Shown here: in pieces, positions 1-8,780 of the stretch
Layout: each line of letters starts with the position of its first letter
How positions within the stretch are numbered: the first letter of the stretch is position 1
The notes under the pieces: generated by a model
Databases searched by the model: none
What the model was told of the DNA's origin: nothing
Seen by the model: the letters and a program-made list of their open reading frames with translations, nothing else
Made by a program: the position numbers and the translations under genes
Source: OCS116 cluster bacterium AG-435-F03
Lineage (GTDB): Bacteria; Pseudomonadota; Alphaproteobacteria; MED-G09
DNA: 64,000 nt
Reading direction: 5' to 3'
Assembly: GCA_003212795.1 (NCBI GenBank)
Contig: QCOV01000001.1
Span: 525,321 to 589,320, forward strand

Positions 1-218
1 CTATAAAAAATATTCCTTTAGAAAGAATATTAGTTGAGACTGATTCACCATACTTAGCGCCAGAACCAGTTAGGGGAGGTAGAAATGAACCCGCCAATGT
101 TGTTCATACTGCAAATTATTTAGCTGAATTTTATGATATTGATCAACACTCTTTTTATGAAAAAACTACAGATAATTTTCTTAAATTATTTAATAAAGCT
201 AAAATTATCAATGAATAG
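1..218 (+). CDS. tatD: TatD family metal-dependent hydrolase (3' end only)
   Basis: This is an open frame entering from the left edge, reading in frame from base 3 to a TAG at 216-218, about 71 residues. It contains ERILVETDSPYLAP followed by RGGRNEPANV, the C-terminal signature of TatD/YcfH metallohydrolases, where the Asp of ETDSP is a metal ligand. TatD proteins are TIM-barrel DNases or hydrolases. The next gene begins inside its last codons (ATGAATAG), so the two are translationally coupled. In many alphaproteobacteria metG-tatD precedes a PhnP-like MBL gene, which fits. The ORF track missed it because its start lies outside the window. Confidence 0.9.
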   Translation, partial: IKNIPLERILVETDSPYLAPEPVRGGRNEPANVVHTANYLAEFYDIDQHSFYEKTTDNFLKLFNKAKIINE

Positions 219-1017
219 TGTTATAAAAACAACAATTCTTGGTTGTGGATCATCAGGGGGAGTTCCCAGAATTGATGGTGATTGGGGTGTTTGCGACCCA
301 AATAATGTTAAAAATATTAGATCTAGGTGTTCAATACTTGTAGAAAAAATTACAAATGATAAGAAAACAGTTGTTTTGATAGATACATCACCAGATATGA
401 GACAACAATTATTAAAAGCTGGTGTTACAAATATAGACGCGGTTTTGTATACACATGATCATGCTGATCAATCTGGTGGAATAGATGATTTACGAGTATT
501 TGCTCTAAGAAAAAGAGAAAGAGTAAATGTTTATTTAGACAAAGATACAGCATCAAGATTAATACCAAGATTTAATTACTGCTTTAAAAGTGGAGAAAAA
601 CACGGATATCCATCAATATTGTCTGAAAATATAATTGATCCATATAAAGAATTAATAATTAGTGGTCCTGGTGGTGAAATATCATTTATTCCTTTTTTAC
701 AACACCATGGATCTATTTTTTCATTAGGATTCAAATATAATAACATAGCATATTCAAGTGATGTTGTAGATTTTCCTAATAAATCATTAAATTATATATC
801 AAATTTAGATTATTGGATTGTCGATGCTCTTAGAGTTACTCCGCATCCAACACATGCTCACTTAGATAAAACTTTGCAATGGATAAAAGATTTTAATTGT
901 AAAAATGCATTATTAACAAATATGCATATTGATTTAGATTATGAACAGCTATGTAATGAATTACCAAATAATATAAAGCCTTCCTATGATGGATATAGCT
1001 TTAGTATTGATATTTAA
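211..1017 (+). CDS. MBL-fold metallo-hydrolase, PhnP-like
   Basis: This is a beta-lactamase-fold hydrolase of the type found after tatD in alphaproteobacteria, related to PhnP phosphodiesterase. The N-terminal strand and loop ILGCGSSGGVPR, the metal motif THDHADQSGG and later histidines (LQHHGS, HPTHAHLD) are visible. The track ORF starts at 133, but that extension lies over the end of tatD. ATG 211 overlaps the tatD stop by 8 bases and starts directly with the family's first beta strand, giving 268 residues. The usual HxHxDH is HDHADQ here, with Gln in the last position, as in some PhnP relatives. The substrate is unknown; a phosphodiester is the best guess. Confidence 0.85.
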   Translation: MNSVIKTTILGCGSSGGVPRIDGDWGVCDPNNVKNIRSRCSILVEKITNDKKTVVLIDTSPDMRQQLLKAGVTNIDAVLYTHDHADQSGGIDDLRVFALRKRERVNVYLDKDTASRLIPRFNYCFKSGEKHGYPSILSENIIDPYKELIISGPGGEISFIPFLQHHGSIFSLGFKYNNIAYSSDVVDFPNKSLNYISNLDYWIVDALRVTPHPTHAHLDKTLQWIKDFNCKNALLTNMHIDLDYEQLCNELPNNIKPSYDGYSFSIDI

Positions 1018-1049
1018 AAAAGATTATACATAATATATATTATGCGCAA

Positions 1050-1973
1050 ATGATACAACTTATAATAAAAAGATTAGCAATAGCTATACCTACCCTAATA
1101 ATAATAATAGCTTTCGTTTTTGGCTTAATGAGGGTTGCTCCAGGTGGCCCTTTTACCAATGAAAGAGCTTTGCCTCCAGAGATTGAACAGAAAATTAATG
1201 AAGCCTATGACCTAGATAAACCATTAATTCAACAATTTGGTATTTATTTATCTAAAATAGCAAAAGGAGATTTAGGGCCATCCTATAAATATAAGGATTT
1301 TACTGTTAATGAGCTAATTTTAAGTGGTTTTCCTATTAGCTTAACTTTAGGAATATCTGCCATAATTATATCTCTACTTTTAGGAAGTTTATTAGGTATT
1401 ATCGCTGCTATAAAAAGAAATACTATATTTGATTACGCTGTAATGGGCATCTCTCTTATTGGTATTTGTGTCCCTAGTTTTGTTTTAGCACCTATTTTAT
1501 CATTGTTTTTTGGACTTTATTTAGGTTTTCTACCTATATCTGGATGGAATGGAGGTAATATTTATAACCTTATTTTACCTGTTGTTTCATTATCTCTACC
1601 TCAGATTGCTATTATTTCAAGGATGATGAGGTCTAGTACAATTGAAACCTTAAATTCAAATTTTATTCGTACTGCTAGAGCCAAAGGGATTCCTAAAAGA
1701 CGAATTATTACCAAACATGTTATAAGATCATCAATATTACCCATAATAGATTACTTAGCTCCTGCAACAGCAGGATTGATGACTGGGTCAATTATAATTG
1801 AACAAATATTCGGACTTCCTGGAATTGGAAGATATTTTGTTGTTGGGGCACTTCAAAGAGATTACACCCTTGTAAGTGGTGTTATGATTTTATATGCATC
1901 TTTACTTATGTTTCTTATTCTTTTGTCAGATATATTAAGAGCTATTCTTGATCCAAGAGTTAAAATCAAATGA
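1050..1973 (+). CDS. ABC transporter permease, OppB/DppB type
   Basis: This is the first membrane subunit of a peptide/nickel-class (PepT family) ABC importer in the inner membrane. The N-terminus has the family-typical RRLxxxxPT-like start followed by a long hydrophobic helix and the MRVAPGGPF loop. The coupling EAA-like loop is ARAKGIPKRRIITKHVIR, and the C-terminus ends LDPRVK as usual for OppB. At 307 residues it has normal length. It starts 32 bases after the MBL gene and its TGA overlaps the ATG of the next permease (ATGA), so it heads a four-gene transporter operon. The substrate cannot be told, because no binding protein gene is present. Confidence 0.92.
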   Translation: MIQLIIKRLAIAIPTLIIIIAFVFGLMRVAPGGPFTNERALPPEIEQKINEAYDLDKPLIQQFGIYLSKIAKGDLGPSYKYKDFTVNELILSGFPISLTLGISAIIISLLLGSLLGIIAAIKRNTIFDYAVMGISLIGICVPSFVLAPILSLFFGLYLGFLPISGWNGGNIYNLILPVVSLSLPQIAIISRMMRSSTIETLNSNFIRTARAKGIPKRRIITKHVIRSSILPIIDYLAPATAGLMTGSIIIEQIFGLPGIGRYFVVGALQRDYTLVSGVMILYASLLMFLILLSDILRAILDPRVKIK

Positions 1974-2869
1974 ATATAAAGCATTATAGTAAAGATGATT
2001 TGGATAACATTCTATCCGTAAAAGGTAATTCATTGTATTCTGATGCCTTTAAAAGATTACTTAAAAACAAAGCATCATTAACAAGTTTAATTATTTTATC
2101 ACTTATCACCCTCCTCTCCGTTTTTGGGCCCTATTTTCTTCAATATGACTTTTATGAAACTGATTGGAATTCTATTTATCTTCCTCCAAGCATAGAAAGC
2201 GGTCATTATTTTGGAACAGATGGAAATGGAAGAGATCTATTTGTAAGAATTTTATATGGAGGAAGATTAAGTCTTTCGATTGGTATTATTGCAACTCTTG
2301 TTAGTGTAATTATAGGTGTAACCTATGGAACTATTGCCGGTTATTTTGGTGGAAAGCTAGACACTGTAATGATGAGAATTGTAGAAATATTATATGCAAT
2401 GCCATATCTTATATTTGTAATTATTTTAATGGTAGTGTTTGGAAGAAATATATACCTATTATTTCTAGCGATTGGTGCGGTTGAGTGGTTAACCATGGCT
2501 AGAATTGTAAGAGGTCAAACAATATCAATCAAAGAAAAGGAATTTATTGAGGCAAGTAAGTCACTTGGACAATCATCTTTTTTAATAATAATCAAACACA
2601 TTATACCTAATTTAGCCGGTACAATAATTGTTTACATAACATTAATGGTTCCATCAGTAATAATTTTAGAGAGCTTTTTATCTTTTCTTGGCTTAGGTGT
2701 TCAGGAACCTTTAACATCATGGGGTGTACTAATTTCTGAAGGTTCAAGGGAAATGGAAACCGCCTGGTGGTTGTTAATATTTCCGGGCTTATTTATGGTT
2801 CTTACCCTAGCCTCCCTTAATTTTATTGGTGATGGTCTAAGAGATGCTCTTGATCCTAAGGAATATTAA
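1970..2869 (+). CDS. ABC transporter permease, OppC/DppC type
   Basis: This is the second inner-membrane subunit of the same importer. It has the OppC N-terminal tail with one helix (residues about 35-55), then the YFGTDGNGRDLFVRILYG loop that marks this subfamily. Five further hydrophobic helices follow, with a coupling loop at EFIEASKSLGQSSFLIIIKHI. The end DALDPKEY is standard. At 299 residues it is full length. It overlaps the upstream permease by four bases and is followed without any gap by the first ATPase, indicating strict co-translation. Confidence 0.92.
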   Translation: MNIKHYSKDDLDNILSVKGNSLYSDAFKRLLKNKASLTSLIILSLITLLSVFGPYFLQYDFYETDWNSIYLPPSIESGHYFGTDGNGRDLFVRILYGGRLSLSIGIIATLVSVIIGVTYGTIAGYFGGKLDTVMMRIVEILYAMPYLIFVIILMVVFGRNIYLLFLAIGAVEWLTMARIVRGQTISIKEKEFIEASKSLGQSSFLIIIKHIIPNLAGTIIVYITLMVPSVIILESFLSFLGLGVQEPLTSWGVLISEGSREMETAWWLLIFPGLFMVLTLASLNFIGDGLRDALDPKEY

Positions 2870-3658
2870 ATGCAAACAATATTAAATGTTAATGATTTGA
2901 GTGTTAATTTTGATACATCACAGGGTTTGATTAAGGCTGTTGATAATATATCTTTTTCTATAAAGAAAGGGGAATGTCTTGGTATTGCTGGGGAGTCAGG
3001 ATCTGGTAAAACACAAACTTTTTTTTCTATAACAGGTATTTTATCTGATAATGGAACTGCAACAGGAATAGCAGATTTTAACGATGTCGATTTATTAAAA
3101 CTTACTGAAAAAGAACTCTCCAAAATTAGAGGTAAAAAAATAGGATTTATATTTCAAGATCCAATGACTTCTCTTACACCTCATATGAATATTGGAAATC
3201 AATTGATCGAAGTATCAATGATTCATAAAAAAAATACTAAAAACGATGCATTAAAGAAAGCTAAAGAGGTTCTAGATATAGTAAAGTTACCTAGAATAGA
3301 GAATTTACTTAAGAAATATCCTCATGAGCTTTCTGGGGGAATGCGGCAAAGGGTTATGATTGGTATATCATTAATGTGCGATCCTCTTTTTATTATTGCT
3401 GATGAACCAACCACAGCTCTTGATGTAACCACTCAAAAAGAAATTTTGAAAATATTCAATGATTTAAAAAAATATAAAGATATAACAATTGCTCTTATAT
3501 CTCATGATATTGGCGTTATTTCTGAAGTATCGGATACAATTTTAATTATGAATGAGGGGAGAATAATTGAAAAAGGTAATTGTAAGGAAGTTTTAACCTC
3601 ACCAAAGCATGAGTATACCAAACATCTTCTTTCATGTGTTCCTGAATGGATGAAATAA
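2870..3658 (+). CDS. ABC transporter ATP-binding protein, OppD/DppD type
   Basis: This cytoplasmic ATPase powers the adjacent permeases. Walker A is GESGSGKT, the Q-loop is FIFQDPMTSLTP, the signature is LSGGMRQRV, Walker B is FIIADEPTTALD and the H-loop is ALISHD. At 262 residues it is shorter than classical OppD (about 320-330). It stops soon after the EYTKHLLSCVPEW segment and lacks the C-terminal extension that carries the extra cysteines in many OppD/DppD proteins. The start codon directly follows the permease stop. The short C-terminus looks natural, because the next gene starts immediately in good frame. Confidence 0.92.
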   Translation: MQTILNVNDLSVNFDTSQGLIKAVDNISFSIKKGECLGIAGESGSGKTQTFFSITGILSDNGTATGIADFNDVDLLKLTEKELSKIRGKKIGFIFQDPMTSLTPHMNIGNQLIEVSMIHKKNTKNDALKKAKEVLDIVKLPRIENLLKKYPHELSGGMRQRVMIGISLMCDPLFIIADEPTTALDVTTQKEILKIFNDLKKYKDITIALISHDIGVISEVSDTILIMNEGRIIEKGNCKEVLTSPKHEYTKHLLSCVPEWMK

Positions 3659-4459
3659 ATGAGCCATTATTTATTAGAAGTAAAAGATTTAAATTGCAGA
3701 TTTGAAATTGAACGAAATTTATTTAGCAAAAATAAATACCTTCATGTTTTAAAGAATATTAATTTTAATCTCAAAAAAGGGTCAACATTAGGTATTGTAG
3801 GTGAATCTGGTTGTGGGAAATCTACTCTTTGTAGGACAATTTTATCTCTTAATAATAAGGAAACTGGAAATATAAAATGGTTTAGTAAAGATATTGATCA
3901 ATTCAGTAACAAAGAATTTAAAAATTTTAGACAAAAAGTTCAAATAATTTTCCAAGATCCATACGGAAGTTTAAATCCTAGAATGACTATAGGTAATATT
4001 ATATCTGAGCCTTTAGAAATTTATAAAAAAGAAAATGACAAAAAATCAAAAACTTTAAAAGTTTTAGATGTTATGGAAAAAGTTGGATTATCTGATCTAT
4101 TATTTAATAGATTTCCTCATGAATTATCTGGCGGTCAATGTCAAAGAGTCGGTATAGCACGATCAATCATCAATGAACCAGATGTTTTAATATGCGATGA
4201 ACCAGTTTCATCACTTGATCTATCTGTTCAATCTCAAATATTAGATCTTTTGAAATCACTAAAAAATAAATTAAATATTACGATGGTATTTGTTAGCCAT
4301 GATTTGGCTGTTGTTAAAAGTATTAGCGATGAAGTAATGGTCTTAAAGCAAGGTGAAATAGTTGAGAAGAGTTCAGCAGAACAGGTTTTTAATAACCCTA
4401 AAGATGAATACACAAAAAAATTAATATCTTCAGTTCCAAGAATTAATAATATAGGATGA
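3659..4459 (+). CDS. ABC transporter ATP-binding protein, OppF/DppF type
   Basis: This is the second ATPase of the importer, expected to pair with the preceding OppD-like subunit. It shows Walker A GESGCGKST, Q-loop IIFQDPYGSLNPR, signature LSGGQCQRVGIARS, Walker B VLICDEPVSSLD and H-loop VFVSHD. The length is 266 residues. Like its partner it is trimmed at the C-terminus (EYTKKLISSVPR then the end). Its ATG abuts the stop of the previous gene, and its own TGA overlaps the ATG of a biotinyl-domain gene. No oppA-like substrate-binding protein lies on either side in this window. Confidence 0.92.
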   Translation: MSHYLLEVKDLNCRFEIERNLFSKNKYLHVLKNINFNLKKGSTLGIVGESGCGKSTLCRTILSLNNKETGNIKWFSKDIDQFSNKEFKNFRQKVQIIFQDPYGSLNPRMTIGNIISEPLEIYKKENDKKSKTLKVLDVMEKVGLSDLLFNRFPHELSGGQCQRVGIARSIINEPDVLICDEPVSSLDLSVQSQILDLLKSLKNKLNITMVFVSHDLAVVKSISDEVMVLKQGEIVEKSSAEQVFNNPKDEYTKKLISSVPRINNIG

Positions 4460-4674
4460 GTATTATGGAAGTAAAATCCCAAATAAAAGCAATTGTATGG
4501 AAAGTTTTGAAAGAAACAGGAGATACGGTTAAAATAGATGATGAAATCGTTATACTTGAGTCCATGAAAATGGAAATTCCAATATCATCAGAATTTAATG
4601 GAAAAATTAAATCAATAGAAGTAAGTGAAGGTGATGAGGTTGATGAAGGTCAGGTTGTGGCTATAATTGAATAA
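4456..4674 (+). CDS. stand-alone biotinyl/lipoyl carrier domain protein
   Basis: This is a 72-residue protein consisting only of a biotinyl domain. The motif ESMKMEIP holds the lysine that would be biotinylated, flanked by the two hinge regions expected for the flattened beta-barrel (VWKVLKETGDTV, IEVSEGDEVDEGQVVAIIE). Such free carriers serve acyl-CoA or urea carboxylases whose other subunits may be encoded elsewhere. No carboxylase gene is next to it here. The ATG overlaps the oppF-like stop (ATGA). ATG 4465, four codons in and with AGGA about 8 bases upstream, is an alternative start. Its presence at the end of a transporter operon is unusual. Confidence 0.85.
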   Translation: MSIMEVKSQIKAIVWKVLKETGDTVKIDDEIVILESMKMEIPISSEFNGKIKSIEVSEGDEVDEGQVVAIIE

Positions 4675-4677
4675 ATA

Positions 4678-5133
4678 TTAATTTAAACCTGCTCGAGGTC
4701 CTACAGCCATTGTTGCTTTTGATCCTCTTTTATTTCTTGAAATATTTAAAATTGCCACTCTGTTATCTTTTTCATACACAAGAAAGCTTTGTTTAGTTTG
4801 CTGTTCCATTATTAAAAACCAACCTGTGTCTGGCATATGTTCCTTAAAATAAGCAAATACCTCATTAGCATCTAGTTCTGAAATGAAGAACAATTGTCCA
4901 AACCAATTTTCATCACTACCCATTATTAAAGAGCTAGGGATATCGATTACAGTATTTGGAGGAAATGCAATATCATTAATTTGATTAAAAATATCTTCTT
5001 GTGTGACTTCTGGCGTAACATCATCACTTAATTGTTCAGTTCTTGGCTCACTAGAATTTAAAAATGAACCATCAAACTGGGCGCAGGCAGTTAGAGAAAA
5101 TACTATAAAAACTATAGAAATATTCTTAATCAT
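4678..5133 (-). CDS. putative lipoprotein of unknown function
   Basis: A 151-residue protein with a type II signal peptide: MIKN, a hydrophobic stretch, then the lipobox LTAC with the cysteine at residue 17, so it should be lipid-anchored. The mature part has an acidic linker and a compact domain with GSDENWFGQL, a central HMPDTGWFLI and LVYEKDNRVAILNISR. I do not recognise the family with certainty. The arrangement resembles small alphaproteobacterial lipoproteins of unknown role. It is convergent with the transporter operon (3-base gap) and lies 63 bases downstream of the MAPEG gene on the same strand. Confidence 0.7.
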   Translation of the reverse strand: MIKNISIVFIVFSLTACAQFDGSFLNSSEPRTEQLSDDVTPEVTQEDIFNQINDIAFPPNTVIDIPSSLIMGSDENWFGQLFFISELDANEVFAYFKEHMPDTGWFLIMEQQTKQSFLVYEKDNRVAILNISRNKRGSKATMAVGPRAGLN

Positions 5134-5196
5134 AAAAAACCTCTAAAAAGATTACTTATCTTCTATTGATTCGGTAGATGTATAAAATAAATTAAA

Positions 5197-5577
5197 TTAA
5201 AAAATACAAGCTAATGCAGCTAGCGCCATTAATGCCCAAGAACCTATAGCTCCACCTGCTCTTGCCGGGTTTTCTTTTGGTCCAAAACCATCTTGATACA
5301 AAATTCCATAAACATGGGCTAATCTACAAAGAAAAAATAATAAACCTAATAATGTTACAAAACCCTCTGATCCATCATTTTCTAGCATCATCATCATTAT
5401 TAACATTAAAGGAGCATGCTCAGCTAAATTACCAAGTACACGAGATTTTTTTAAAAGTTCTCCACTACCCTCACCTACAGATGAATTTTCATCTCTTGCC
5501 ATTGCAGTTTGAAAAGCCAGATAAATAAATAATAAAGCAAGTAAACCTGCCCATAACATAGTTCTTTCGATATCCAT
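5197..5577 (-). CDS. MAPEG family membrane protein
   Basis: A 126-residue membrane protein with about four hydrophobic helices. The pattern RVLGNLAEHAPLMLIMMMMLENDG, then FFLCRLAHVYGILYQDGFGPKENPAR, matches the MAPEG family (membrane-associated proteins in eicosanoid and glutathione metabolism), including the conserved Asn-Glu-Pro segment and the Arg-His pair. Bacterial members are thought to act as membrane glutathione transferases or related detoxifying enzymes. The specific reaction is not inferable. It has a good ribosome site (AGGAG before ATG) and is divergent from the symporter gene. Confidence 0.8.
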   Translation of the reverse strand: MDIERTMLWAGLLALLFIYLAFQTAMARDENSSVGEGSGELLKKSRVLGNLAEHAPLMLIMMMMLENDGSEGFVTLLGLLFFLCRLAHVYGILYQDGFGPKENPARAGGAIGSWALMALAALACIF

Positions 5578-5680
5578 AATAATTCTCCTATAAAGAAAGG
5601 TATAATTTTATGATTCGTTAATAATCACAATAATTCAGGTTTTTTTTATAAGTATTAGTTTTTATGTTTATAATAGATTT

Positions 5681-6913
5681 ATGAGTCTTACTTCAAAAAT
5701 TCTAATTGGAATGTTTTCAGGTCTTTTATTGGGATCTTTCATAAGTTTTTTTGGTCTTGAGGCTAATCAATTTATTAAAATCTATTTAATAGATGGTTTT
5801 TTATATATTGGCGGTCAGGTTTTTATTTCTTTATTAAAGCTTATGGTTGTACCATTAGTTTTCTTTTCTTTAACTAGTGGAGTTTCTTCTTTAGATCAAA
5901 ATTTAAGTTTAGGTAGAATAGCTGGTAAAACATTAGGTTTATACTTAACCACTACCGCAATAGCTATAACAATTGGCTTAACTATTGCCGTACTTTTTAA
6001 CCCCGGTAATAACTTAGATTTAGAAACTTCAATTTCTTTATCTATTCCAGAGAGTCCCAATATAAAGGATATTTTATTGGGAATTATTCCTTCAAATCCA
6101 ATTAAAGCAATGGCAGATGGAAATATGCTGCAAATAATAGTTTTTTCAATTCTTTTTGGTATTGCGATTAGATCGTTAGGAGATTCTGTTAAAATAATTA
6201 AAGATGCTGTGAATAGCATTACTGAAATTGTATTAAAGTTAGTTATGTTTATTATTAACATAGCTCCTTACGGCGTATTTTGTTTAATGTCAGTTTTATT
6301 TGCTGAAAAAGGGTTAACGGTATTAGGAGATTTATCTTTTTATTTCTTTATTGTTGTATCAGCTTTATTATTACATGGTTTTTTAACTTATTCGTTACTT
6401 TTAATTTTATTTGTAAAAGTTAATCCTTTAAAGTTTTTTAATAAAATCAAATCTCTAATGTTATTTGCATTTTCAACATCATCATCAAATGCAACAATAC
6501 CGGTAACATTAAGGACTGTTATTGATAATATTGGTGTAAATAGAAAAATTGCATCATTTACTGTCCCATTAGGAGCAACCATTAATATGGATGGAACAGC
6601 AATAATGCAGGGGGTTGCAACAGTATTTATAGCAAATGCATATTCAATAGACCTATTGTTTGTAGATTATTTAATGGTAATACTCACGGCTACACTTGCA
6701 TCTATAGGAACTGCCGGAGTTCCCGGCGTAGGATTAATAATGTTAGCTATGGTTTTGAATCAAGTTGGGTTACCGGTTGAGGGTATTGCTTTAATTATTG
6801 GAGTAGATAGATTACTGGATATGTTAAGAACAGTTGTGAATGTTACTGGAGATAGTACAGTTTCTACTATAGTTGCCAATTCAGAAAATCAGTTGGAACG
6901 AACAAAATTATAG
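5681..6913 (+). CDS. dicarboxylate/amino acid:cation symporter (DAACS)
   Basis: This is a secondary transporter of the GltP/DctA family in the inner membrane, moving dicarboxylates or acidic amino acids with Na+ or H+. Diagnostic regions are the serine-rich reentrant loop FAFSTSSSNATIPVTL, the transmembrane-7 motif ATINMDGTAIMQG and the second hairpin ASIGTAGVPGVGLIML. A C-terminal MLRTVVNVTGD segment carries the substrate-binding Asp/Asn side. At 410 residues it is normal length. A TATAAT-like box lies about 15 bases before the ATG. It begins a rightward run with the alcohol dehydrogenase and bicupin genes (29- and 23-base gaps). Confidence 0.93.
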   Translation: MSLTSKILIGMFSGLLLGSFISFFGLEANQFIKIYLIDGFLYIGGQVFISLLKLMVVPLVFFSLTSGVSSLDQNLSLGRIAGKTLGLYLTTTAIAITIGLTIAVLFNPGNNLDLETSISLSIPESPNIKDILLGIIPSNPIKAMADGNMLQIIVFSILFGIAIRSLGDSVKIIKDAVNSITEIVLKLVMFIINIAPYGVFCLMSVLFAEKGLTVLGDLSFYFFIVVSALLLHGFLTYSLLLILFVKVNPLKFFNKIKSLMLFAFSTSSSNATIPVTLRTVIDNIGVNRKIASFTVPLGATINMDGTAIMQGVATVFIANAYSIDLLFVDYLMVILTATLASIGTAGVPGVGLIMLAMVLNQVGLPVEGIALIIGVDRLLDMLRTVVNVTGDSTVSTIVANSENQLERTKL

Positions 6914-6942
6914 GTATAATTCATTAATTAAATGGAGAAATC

Positions 6943-7992
6943 ATGGAAAGTGAAGCACTAGTTGAATTTGGCAAACCATTAAAGAGAATTAAAACTGATA
7001 CACCTACCCCTCAAGGAAAAGAAGTTTTAATAAAAGTAACTTTTGGTGGAGTATGTCATTCAGATGTTCATATTCATGATGGTTATTTTGATCTTGGAGG
7101 TGGAAATCAACTACCTTTAGGGGGAACTATGAGTTTACCTCATACCTTAGGTCATGAAATTGAGGGTGAAGTAGTAAGTATTGGAGATGAAGTTAAGAAT
7201 ATTAAGATAGGAGAAAATGTTGTAGCATTTCCATGGATAGGTTGTGGTAAATGCCCTACTTGTGAAGTAGGAGATGAACATTTATGTAATGCTCCAAGAC
7301 AATTGGGTATTCAACTTGCTGGTGGTTTTTCTGATTATTGCCTTATTCCTGATGAGAAATACCTTTTAGATTATACCGGTATAAAACCAGGTTTGGCCGC
7401 TACTTATATGTGTTCGGGACTTACAGCTTTTGGCGCATTAAAAAAAATAAATAATGTAAATAAAGATGACCACATTTTAATTCTTGGTTTAGGTGGCGTA
7501 GGTATGATGGGATTACAATTTGCTAGAGCTTTATTTGATTGCAAAATATTAGCTGCAGATATTGATCCAAATAAGTTACAAGCCGCTCAAGGTGGTGGTG
7601 CTGATGAAGTTTATAACACTAATGATGAGCTCTCTTTAAAGAAATTAATTGAGGATACTAAAGGTGGTGTCAGAGCTGCAGTAGATTTTGTTGGTGCTGA
7701 AAATACCATTGAATATGCTTTTAATGGAGCAAAAAAAGGTGGGCAAATTGTTGTTGTTGGGTTATTTGGTGGATCATTTCAAAAACCAATACCAATGTTT
7801 CCCTTAACTGCTAAAAGTATTTGTGGAAGTTTTGTAGGAAATCTTGAAGAAACAAAAGAAATGCTTGAGCTTGTTAAATCAGGAAAAGTTGATCCTATTC
7901 CTGTAGAAACAAGAGATCTTAAAGAGGCAACAAAAACTCTTGATGACTTAAGAGATGGAAATATTACAGGTAGAGTAGTTTTAGAGCCATAA
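6943..7992 (+). CDS. zinc-dependent alcohol dehydrogenase
   Basis: This is a medium-chain NAD(P)-dependent dehydrogenase of 349 residues. The catalytic zinc site is indicated by GGVCHSDVHIHDG and the GHE (TLGHEIEGEV) motif. The structural zinc cysteines are in GCGKCPTCEVGDEHLC. The Rossmann fold is shown by ILGLGGVGMMGLQFA with an acidic residue (AADIDPNK) that favours NAD over NADP. It should oxidise an alcohol to an aldehyde or the reverse; the substrate is unknown. A GGAG ribosome site precedes the ATG, and the bicupin gene follows closely, suggesting one transcript. Confidence 0.92.
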   Translation: MESEALVEFGKPLKRIKTDTPTPQGKEVLIKVTFGGVCHSDVHIHDGYFDLGGGNQLPLGGTMSLPHTLGHEIEGEVVSIGDEVKNIKIGENVVAFPWIGCGKCPTCEVGDEHLCNAPRQLGIQLAGGFSDYCLIPDEKYLLDYTGIKPGLAATYMCSGLTAFGALKKINNVNKDDHILILGLGGVGMMGLQFARALFDCKILAADIDPNKLQAAQGGGADEVYNTNDELSLKKLIEDTKGGVRAAVDFVGAENTIEYAFNGAKKGGQIVVVGLFGGSFQKPIPMFPLTAKSICGSFVGNLEETKEMLELVKSGKVDPIPVETRDLKEATKTLDDLRDGNITGRVVLEP

Positions 7993-8015
7993 TTTACTGA
8001 AATTAGGGGGTAATA

Positions 8016-8780
8016 ATGACTGAGAAGTGGAAACATATCAGACCAAGTGAATATGATTGGGATTATTTTAAGGATGTTAATGGTAGAGAAACATCCATGG
8101 TTAGGACATTAATTACTGGTGATGAATATATTTGGGAAGCATCATTAAGACCTAATTATGTCGCAGAGTCTCACTGGCACCCATACGATATTGTTCAAAT
8201 CTTTCTTGAGGGAGAATTTACTGCAGAAGGAGAAGGATCTTTTTATCCTGGAGATGTTCGATGGGTTAAAGCTGGTGCTTCTACAATTGAAGGCGCTGGT
8301 AAAGATGGATGTAGGTTTTATCTTATTGCCTTAGGTGGAGATATACCTCTTATGTGGGATGATATATATGAGCTACCAGATGATTTAAAAGATGAATTAT
8401 CGAAAAGAGGTAATCCAGTAGGTTCGGCAAATATAAATAAACTTGAATCTGAATTATTTCATGACCCCAATGGGAGACCAACCCAACCTGTTAAAATTAT
8501 ATGTGATGAATCACCCTGGGTTATTGAGACAACATTTGAACCAGATTATATTGCAACAGACCATTGGCACGCACATAACACTTTATATTTTATTATGGAT
8601 GGAGAAATGCAATTTGGTGAAAATGAACCAGTATATAAGAAAGGTGATATTAGGGTTGTAAAAGCTGGTTATTCTTATGGACCTGAAAAGCCAGGTAAAG
8701 ATGGAGTAAAATTTATACTTATATCTAATGGTGGGCCAGTTGATTTGAACTGGTCTGATATTACCCCTCCTCCACAATAG
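8016..8780 (+). CDS. bicupin (double cupin) protein
   Basis: A 254-residue protein with two cupin beta-barrels. The first has the metal motif SHWHPYDIVQIFLEGE and PGDVRWVKAG. The second has DHWHAHNTLYFIMDGE and KGDIRVVKAG. Each half ends in a similar KDG-x-(R/K)F strand, so it is an internal duplication. The His pairs suggest metal binding in both halves, as in dioxygenases, isomerases or binding proteins. It starts after a strong GGGGG ribosome site. Its last 20 bases overlap the 3' end of the convergent MFS gene. The function is unassigned; the operon with an alcohol dehydrogenase and a carboxylate symporter hints at small-molecule catabolism. Confidence 0.8.
   Translation: MTEKWKHIRPSEYDWDYFKDVNGRETSMVRTLITGDEYIWEASLRPNYVAESHWHPYDIVQIFLEGEFTAEGEGSFYPGDVRWVKAGASTIEGAGKDGCRFYLIALGGDIPLMWDDIYELPDDLKDELSKRGNPVGSANINKLESELFHDPNGRPTQPVKIICDESPWVIETTFEPDYIATDHWHAHNTLYFIMDGEMQFGENEPVYKKGDIRVVKAGYSYGPEKPGKDGVKFILISNGGPVDLNWSDITPPPQ

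Noticed and set aside
133-210. Extension of the MBL hydrolase ORF upstream of ATG 211
   Set aside because: It lies over the end of tatD in another frame, and the family start fits ATG 211.
2866-3123. Minus-strand ORF inside the OppD-like gene
   Set aside because: It is antisense to conserved ABC ATPase motifs and has no ribosome site or family resemblance.
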